From an uncultured Granulosicoccaceae bacterium (GTDB lineage: Bacteria; Pseudomonadota; Gammaproteobacteria; Granulosicoccales; Granulosicoccaceae), in the NCBI GenBank assembly GCA_937927895.1, contig CALGKA010000013.1, positions 62,001-126,000 of the forward strand: a stretch of DNA of 64,000 bases, given 5' to 3'. Positions 57,172 to 64,000 of the stretch are shown piece after piece (the stretch's first letter is position 1; each line of letters starts with the position of its first letter). The translations under genes and the position numbers were made by a program. Below the pieces are notes generated by a model. The model ran no database searches. It saw only the letters and a program-made list of their open reading frames with translations, and was not told where the DNA came from.

Positions 57172-57564
57172 ATGGCTGTGCGATCACCACACTTTGCAAT
57201 TGTGCGGCGTCTGCTGCTGGTTCAGTTTGCGCTCGCATTGTTTTTTCCGCTCGTGTTTCTGCCTTTTGGTATCAACGCTGCTATGTCAGCATTGGCAGGT
57301 GGTTTCGCTAGTTTTGTTCCGAACGCGTATTTCGCGTACAGAACATTTCAATACAGCGGAGCGCGGGCAGTAAATGCAATTGCACGTGGAATGCTTGCCG
57401 GGGAGATCGGCAAGTTAGCTTTGATGGCACTAATATTTATAGTGCTTTTTAAATATCAGAAAACGCTGAATCATGGAGCATTGTTCAGCGGGTTCATAGT
57501 GGTTCAATTGTCAGTTTGGCTAACCCCGCTGCTTTCGAATCGAAAACCGAATTCTAGCTTTTGA
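57172..57564 (+). CDS. atpI: ATP synthase subunit I
   Basis: A roughly 130-residue membrane protein with four predicted TM helices, first gene of the ATP synthase operon. AtpI assists c-ring assembly and cation handling. I favour the ATG at 57172 (MAVRSPHFAIVRRLL) over the track's TTG at 57157 on codon grounds, though neither has a strong Shine-Dalgarno. Conservation is low as usual for AtpI, but position before atpB is decisive. Confidence 0.88.
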   Translation: MAVRSPHFAIVRRLLLVQFALALFFPLVFLPFGINAAMSALAGGFASFVPNAYFAYRTFQYSGARAVNAIARGMLAGEIGKLALMALIFIVLFKYQKTLNHGALFSGFIVVQLSVWLTPLLSNRKPNSSF

Positions 57565-57570
57565 AATTAG

Positions 57571-58446
<876 letters not shown>

Positions 58447-58450
58447 TTAA

Positions 58451-58759
<309 letters not shown>

Positions 58760-58798
58760 TAGATCTGACCAAACGCAGATTGACTAGGAGATAGGCAA

Positions 58799-59269
58799 AT
58801 GACAATTAACGCTACGTTATTGGGCCAAGCCATATCATTTTTCTTCTTTGTGTTGTTTTGCATGAAGTTCGTATGGCCGCCACTTATCAGTGCGCTGCGC
58901 GAGCGACAAGCAACTATCGCAGAAGGACTGGCAGCTGCAGAGCAAGGTGCACAAGCACAAGAAGTGGCTCAGGCAGAAGCAGATAAAATGTTAGGCGAAG
59001 CCAAAACACAGGCATCGGAAATTGTTTCGCAGGCACAAAAGCGTCACAACGAAATTGTCGAAGAGGCGAAGCAGAATGCTGTGCTTGAAAGCGATCGGAT
59101 TAAATCCAGCGCACAAGCAGAGATTGACCAGGAAGTTGTCACCGCACGTGCTGCATTAAGCAAGCAAGTGTCGAGTGTTGCTGTTGCAGGGGCTGAAAAG
59201 ATTCTGCAGCGCGAGGTTGATCCTAAAGCACACGCTGCCATCCTTGACGACCTGATTGCGAAGATCTAA
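58799..59269 (+). CDS. atpF: ATP synthase Fo subunit b
   Basis: A 156-residue stator subunit: N-terminal TM helix ([29 protein letters not shown]) then a long Ala/Glu-rich coiled-coil. ATG at 58799 preceded by AGGAG. Only one b-type gene is present, so a b2 homodimer is expected. Confidence 0.96.
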   Translation: MTINATLLGQAISFFFFVLFCMKFVWPPLISALRERQATIAEGLAAAEQGAQAQEVAQAEADKMLGEAKTQASEIVSQAQKRHNEIVEEAKQNAVLESDRIKSSAQAEIDQEVVTARAALSKQVSSVAVAGAEKILQREVDPKAHAAILDDLIAKI

Positions 59270-59271
59270 CC

Positions 59272-59811
59272 ATGTCTGAAAACGTCACTGCTGCACGGCC
59301 CTATGCAAAGGCCATTTTTGAGCTAGCTAAAAAATCTGGCAACTATGGCCCTTGGTCAGAGAGATTGGTTTTTTTAAAAGCCGTCGTCTCTGATTCAAGT
59401 GTTGCGGCAGCGCTTGATGATCCCAATAATACGGCAAGTGACCGTTCCGGGGTCGTAGAGAAAATTGCAGGTGATCGCTTAGACGCTGAAGGCGTCAACA
59501 TGGTGCGCTTGTTAGCTGAAAACAATCGCCTACCGTTGATGGGCGAGATTGGCGCTATGTATGAAGAGCTGCGTGCAGAAGATGAAGGTGTCCTCGAAGC
59601 CAGTGTGGTAACCGCAATGGCACTTGATGACACATATAAGGCTAAGTTAGCTGATGCCTTGCAACGTAAGTTCAACAAGAAAATTAATATTGTCGAATCA
59701 GTAGATGAATCTCTTATCGGTGGCGCCATTATTCGCGCTGGAGATGTCGTTATAGATGGTTCGATCAAAGGTCGCTTGGCTCAGCTCAATAGTAATTTGA
59801 GCGCTCGGTAG
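59272..59811 (+). CDS. atpH: ATP synthase F1 subunit delta
   Basis: A 179-residue stator-to-F1 connector. N-terminal TAARPYAKAIFELAKKSG and the C-terminal VDESLIGGAIIRAGDVVIDGSIKGRLAQL are the family signatures. It starts 3 nt after the atpF stop. Confidence 0.96.
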   Translation: MSENVTAARPYAKAIFELAKKSGNYGPWSERLVFLKAVVSDSSVAAALDDPNNTASDRSGVVEKIAGDRLDAEGVNMVRLLAENNRLPLMGEIGAMYEELRAEDEGVLEASVVTAMALDDTYKAKLADALQRKFNKKINIVESVDESLIGGAIIRAGDVVIDGSIKGRLAQLNSNLSAR

Positions 59812-59847
59812 CCACGCGCCGTACAGAATTTATTTAGAGGACAGCAC

Positions 59848-61395
59848 ATGCAACTCAACCCATCTGAAATCAGTGAGCTGATCAAAGAGCGCATTGGTAA
59901 CTTCGAAGCGTCTGCAGAAGCACGCACCGAAGGTACTATTGTTAGCTTGAGTGACGGTATCGCACGTATTCATGGTCTGAATGACGCGATGTCGGGCGAA
60001 ATGATCGAATTCCCTGGCGACACATTCGGCCTGGCGCTTAACCTTGAGCGTGACTCTGTCGGTGCTGTGGTACTTGGTAGCTACGGCCACATTAAGGAAG
60101 GCGACAAAGTTCGTTGTACCGGTAAGATTCTTGAAGTGCCTGTTGGCCCTCAGCTTCTTGGCCGCGTAGTAAACGCTCTTGGTCAGCCTATTGATGAAAA
60201 AGGTCCATTAAACGCCGAAGGTATGGCGCCAATTGAAAAAGTCGCACCTGGTGTATTCTGGCGTCAGTCAGTTGATCAGCCAGTACAGACTGGATTGAAA
60301 TCAATTGATGCGATGGTACCGGTCGGTCGTGGTCAGCGTGAATTGATCATTGGTGATCGCCAGACGGGTAAAACAGCGGTTGCGATTGATGCGATCATCA
60401 ACCAGAAAGACACTGGTATTAAATGTATATATGTCGCCATTGGTCAGAAACAATCGACCATTGCGAACGTAGTAACCAAGCTTGAAGAGCATGGTGCTAT
60501 GGAAAACACTATTGTGGTAGCTGCTGGTGCTGCAGAATCTGCTGCGATGAACTTCATCGCGCCATACGCCGGTTGTTCAATGGGTGAGTACTTCCGTGAC
60601 ATCGGTGAAGATGCACTGATTGTTTATGATGATCTTACTAAGCAGGCATGGAGCTACCGCCAGGTATCATTGCTTCTACGTCGACCACCTGGTCGTGAAG
60701 CCTACCCTGGTGATGTTTTCTATCTCCACTCCCGTTTGTTAGAGCGCTCTGCACGTGTAAGTGCTGAGTACGTTGAAAAAGAAACCAATGGTCGAGTTAA
60801 AGGTAAAACCGGTTCGTTGACTGCATTACCAATCATTGAAACTCAAGCGGGTGACGTATCGGCTTTCGTACCAACCAACGTAATTTCAATTACTGATGGT
60901 CAGATCTTTTTAGAAACTGATTTATTCAACTCTGGTATCCGTCCTGCGATTAACGCTGGTCTTTCGGTATCTCGAGTAGGTGGTGCGGCACAGACTAAAG
61001 TGATTAAGAAGCTAGGTGGTGGTATTCGACTAGCACTAGCTCAGTATCGTGAATTGGCGGCGTTCGCACAGTTTGCATCTGATCTTGATGAAGTAACTCG
61101 TAAGCAGTTGGAGCGCGGTCAACGCGTAACAGAGTTAATGAAGCAGAAGCAGTACTCACCACTTTCAGTTGGTGAGATGGCTGTCTCTCTTTACGCTGCA
61201 AACGAAGGTTACTTAGATAACACTGACGTTAACCGTATTGTTGAGTTTGAACAGGCTATGCATGACCACGTGCGCTCGAAGCACAGTGGCCTGCTTGATA
61301 AAATCAATGAAAAGGGTGACTACAACGACGAAATCGCTGGTGGTTTAAAAGCAGCTATCGAAGATTTTGTTGCTAATGGCGCCTTTCAGGCTTAA
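59848..61395 (+). CDS. atpA: ATP synthase F1 subunit alpha
   Basis: A 515-residue non-catalytic nucleotide-binding subunit. P-loop [15 protein letters not shown], and LYAANEGYL and the C-terminal helical domain intact. Preceded by AGAGGAC 7 nt upstream of ATG at 59848. Length matches E. coli (513). Confidence 0.98.
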   Translation: MQLNPSEISELIKERIGNFEASAEARTEGTIVSLSDGIARIHGLNDAMSGEMIEFPGDTFGLALNLERDSVGAVVLGSYGHIKEGDKVRCTGKILEVPVGPQLLGRVVNALGQPIDEKGPLNAEGMAPIEKVAPGVFWRQSVDQPVQTGLKSIDAMVPVGRGQRELIIGDRQTGKTAVAIDAIINQKDTGIKCIYVAIGQKQSTIANVVTKLEEHGAMENTIVVAAGAAESAAMNFIAPYAGCSMGEYFRDIGEDALIVYDDLTKQAWSYRQVSLLLRRPPGREAYPGDVFYLHSRLLERSARVSAEYVEKETNGRVKGKTGSLTALPIIETQAGDVSAFVPTNVISITDGQIFLETDLFNSGIRPAINAGLSVSRVGGAAQTKVIKKLGGGIRLALAQYRELAAFAQFASDLDEVTRKQLERGQRVTELMKQKQYSPLSVGEMAVSLYAANEGYLDNTDVNRIVEFEQAMHDHVRSKHSGLLDKINEKGDYNDEIAGGLKAAIEDFVANGAFQA

Positions 61396-61423
61396 GCACG
61401 GCTTACGGTTACGGGAATAGCAG

Positions 61424-62287
61424 ATGGCTAGCGCAAAAGAAATACGCACCAAGATCAAAAGCATCCAAAACACGCAGAAGATTACTAAGGCGATGGAAAT
61501 GGTCGCCGCAAGTAAGATGCGTCGTGCTAAAGATCGCATGGAAGCCACGCGTCCGTACGCGACAAAAATTCGTGAAGTGGTCGGTCACGTGGCAGCGGCG
61601 AACACAGAATATGTTCACCCCTACATGCGTGCACGCGATAACGTTAAGCGCGTTGGCTACATTGTGGTTTCAACTGACCGTGGTCTTTGTGGTGGTTTGA
61701 ATATTAATACCTTTAAGAGCGCGATCGCATCAATGCGAGAGTGGTCAGATAAAGGGGTTGAAGTTGAGGTTTGTACCATAGGCAAGAAAGCCGGTAGCTT
61801 TTTCAAACGTCTTAACAGCAATATTGTGGCTGATGTTCAAGATCTAGGTGATACACCTAAACTTGAAGATCTAATCGGTGCTGTCACTGTGATGTTAAAC
61901 GGTATTGAAGAGGGTAGGCTTGATCGTTTGTTTTTGGCTGAAAATGAGTTTGTTAACTCAATGACGCAAAAACCACGTTTAACGCAGTTGATACCGACCG
62001 AAGCAGATAAAGACGAGCGTCTTGGTGAAAACTGGGATTACTTATACGAGCCTTCTTCAGAAGAAGTGCTTAATCAGTTGATGCGTCGTTACATTGAATC
62101 TCTTATTTTCCAGGCGGCTGTTGAAAATGTTGCTTGTGAAATGGCGGCCCGAATGGTGGCCATGAAGAGTGCAACAGATAACGCTGGCGATATCATCAAC
62201 GACTTACAATTAGTTTATAACAAGGCGCGGCAAGCGGCAATTACTCAGGAAATATCCGAGATTGTCGGCGGTGCGGCTGCTGTTTAA
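61424..62287 (+). CDS. atpG: ATP synthase F1 subunit gamma
   Basis: A 287-residue central-stalk subunit. N-terminal coiled-coil ([31 protein letters not shown]) and the C-terminal [28 protein letters not shown] are conserved. [11 protein letters not shown] is the family motif. Confidence 0.97.
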   Translation: MASAKEIRTKIKSIQNTQKITKAMEMVAASKMRRAKDRMEATRPYATKIREVVGHVAAANTEYVHPYMRARDNVKRVGYIVVSTDRGLCGGLNINTFKSAIASMREWSDKGVEVEVCTIGKKAGSFFKRLNSNIVADVQDLGDTPKLEDLIGAVTVMLNGIEEGRLDRLFLAENEFVNSMTQKPRLTQLIPTEADKDERLGENWDYLYEPSSEEVLNQLMRRYIESLIFQAAVENVACEMAARMVAMKSATDNAGDIINDLQLVYNKARQAAITQEISEIVGGAAAV

Positions 62288-63700
<1,413 letters not shown>

Positions 63701-63739
63701 TAACGGTTAGTCCGTTACCTTGATAAACAGAGCGCGAAG

Positions 63740-64000
63740 ATGGCTAAAGTAATCCAAGTTGATATCGTCAGTGCAGAGGAAGAGATTTTCTCTGGCGAAG
63801 CTGAAATGCTTGTCGTGTCTGCCGAAATGGGTGAAGTCGGTATCGCACCGGGCCACGCGCCGTTTATAACTGGCATAAAGCCCGGTGATGTAGCCGTGCA
63901 TAACGGCGGTGAAGCTCAGCACTTTTTTGTTTCAGGCGGCATGCTTGAAGTACAACCGCATGTTATCACTGTGCTTGCAGATACCGTTGTACGTGGTGCT
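63740..64000 (+). CDS. atpC: ATP synthase F1 subunit epsilon (3' truncated by window)
   Basis: ATG at 63740 opens a frame that runs to the window end (87 codons visible). The N-terminal beta-barrel domain is clear: VIQVDIVSAEEEIFSGEAEMLVV and EVGIAPGHAPFITGIKPGDVAV. The helical C-terminal regulatory domain is outside the window. Completes the atpIBEFHAGDC operon. Confidence 0.95.
   Translation, partial: MAKVIQVDIVSAEEEIFSGEAEMLVVSAEMGEVGIAPGHAPFITGIKPGDVAVHNGGEAQHFFVSGGMLEVQPHVITVLADTVVRGA

Overview
The window is a 64 kb chromosomal segment of a Gammaproteobacterium that spans the replication origin. Moderate G+C, the conserved ubiE-ubiJ-ubiB block, hslVU with a DUF971 gene, lptM-lysA-dapF-DUF484-xerC, and the order gyrB-recF-dnaN-dnaA | rpmH-rnpA-yidD-yidC-mnmE ... 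mnmG-rsmG-parA-parB-atpIBEFHAGDC all fit a free-living, probably marine, gammaproteobacterium. The pattern would suit an Arenicella/Granulosicoccus-like lineage, but I cannot prove the genus from the sequence.

Layout. 1-12 kb is a mixed accessory/metabolic stretch: a truncated class V aminotransferase, a DUF1351-like coiled-coil protein, an HpcH/HpaI aldolase, lipoproteins, a phytanoyl-CoA-type dioxygenase divergent from a CHK-type kinase, a HAMP membrane protein paired with a TPR lipoprotein, tRNA-Sec (selC) and diaminopropionate ammonia-lyase. 10.2-23 kb holds ubiquinone genes (ubiB, ubiJ, ubiE), hslU/hslV, a PilZ-like protein, and xerC-DUF484-dapF-lysA-lptM. 22.4-39.3 kb carries an esterase, a secreted trypsin-like protease with an inserted PA-like segment, ybaK, an M14 carboxypeptidase, nadE, sthA, argH, hemC-hemD, a DUF4398/OmpA lipoprotein pair, ubiD and prlC. 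39.5-46 kb is gyrB-recF-dnaN-dnaA on the minus strand. From 46.2 kb on, nearly everything is on the plus strand: rpmH-rnpA-yidD-yidC-mnmE, a 1.1 kb gene-poor gap with a decayed EAL-domain gene, mnmG-rsmG, parA-parB and the complete F1Fo ATP synthase operon, with atpC cut by the window end.

Origin and segregation. Coding orientation flips between dnaA and rpmH. DnaA-box matches flank dnaA on both sides. A near-perfect parS and a degenerate second one lie inside recF, about 12-13 kb from parAB, which fits an origin-proximal ParABS centromere.

Unusual content. The strongest unexplained signal is a dispersed palindromic element with three copies (about 1790-1960, 10198-10272, 20604-20678). Each copy sits at a gene 3' end, and copies A and B supply the last codons and stops of adjacent genes. 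Copy A carries an extra nested palindrome. Other items are a duplicated 17-nt palindrome ahead of two unrelated minus-strand genes, a frameshifted EAL remnant, a possible sRNA or leader upstream of mnmG, a 33-codon CxxC ORF between yidD and yidC, a ParA with an atypical low-complexity tail, and several strong inverted repeats near hslV, dnaA and rnpA. I found no CRISPR array, rRNA, intact insertion sequence, prophage or recognisable defence system.
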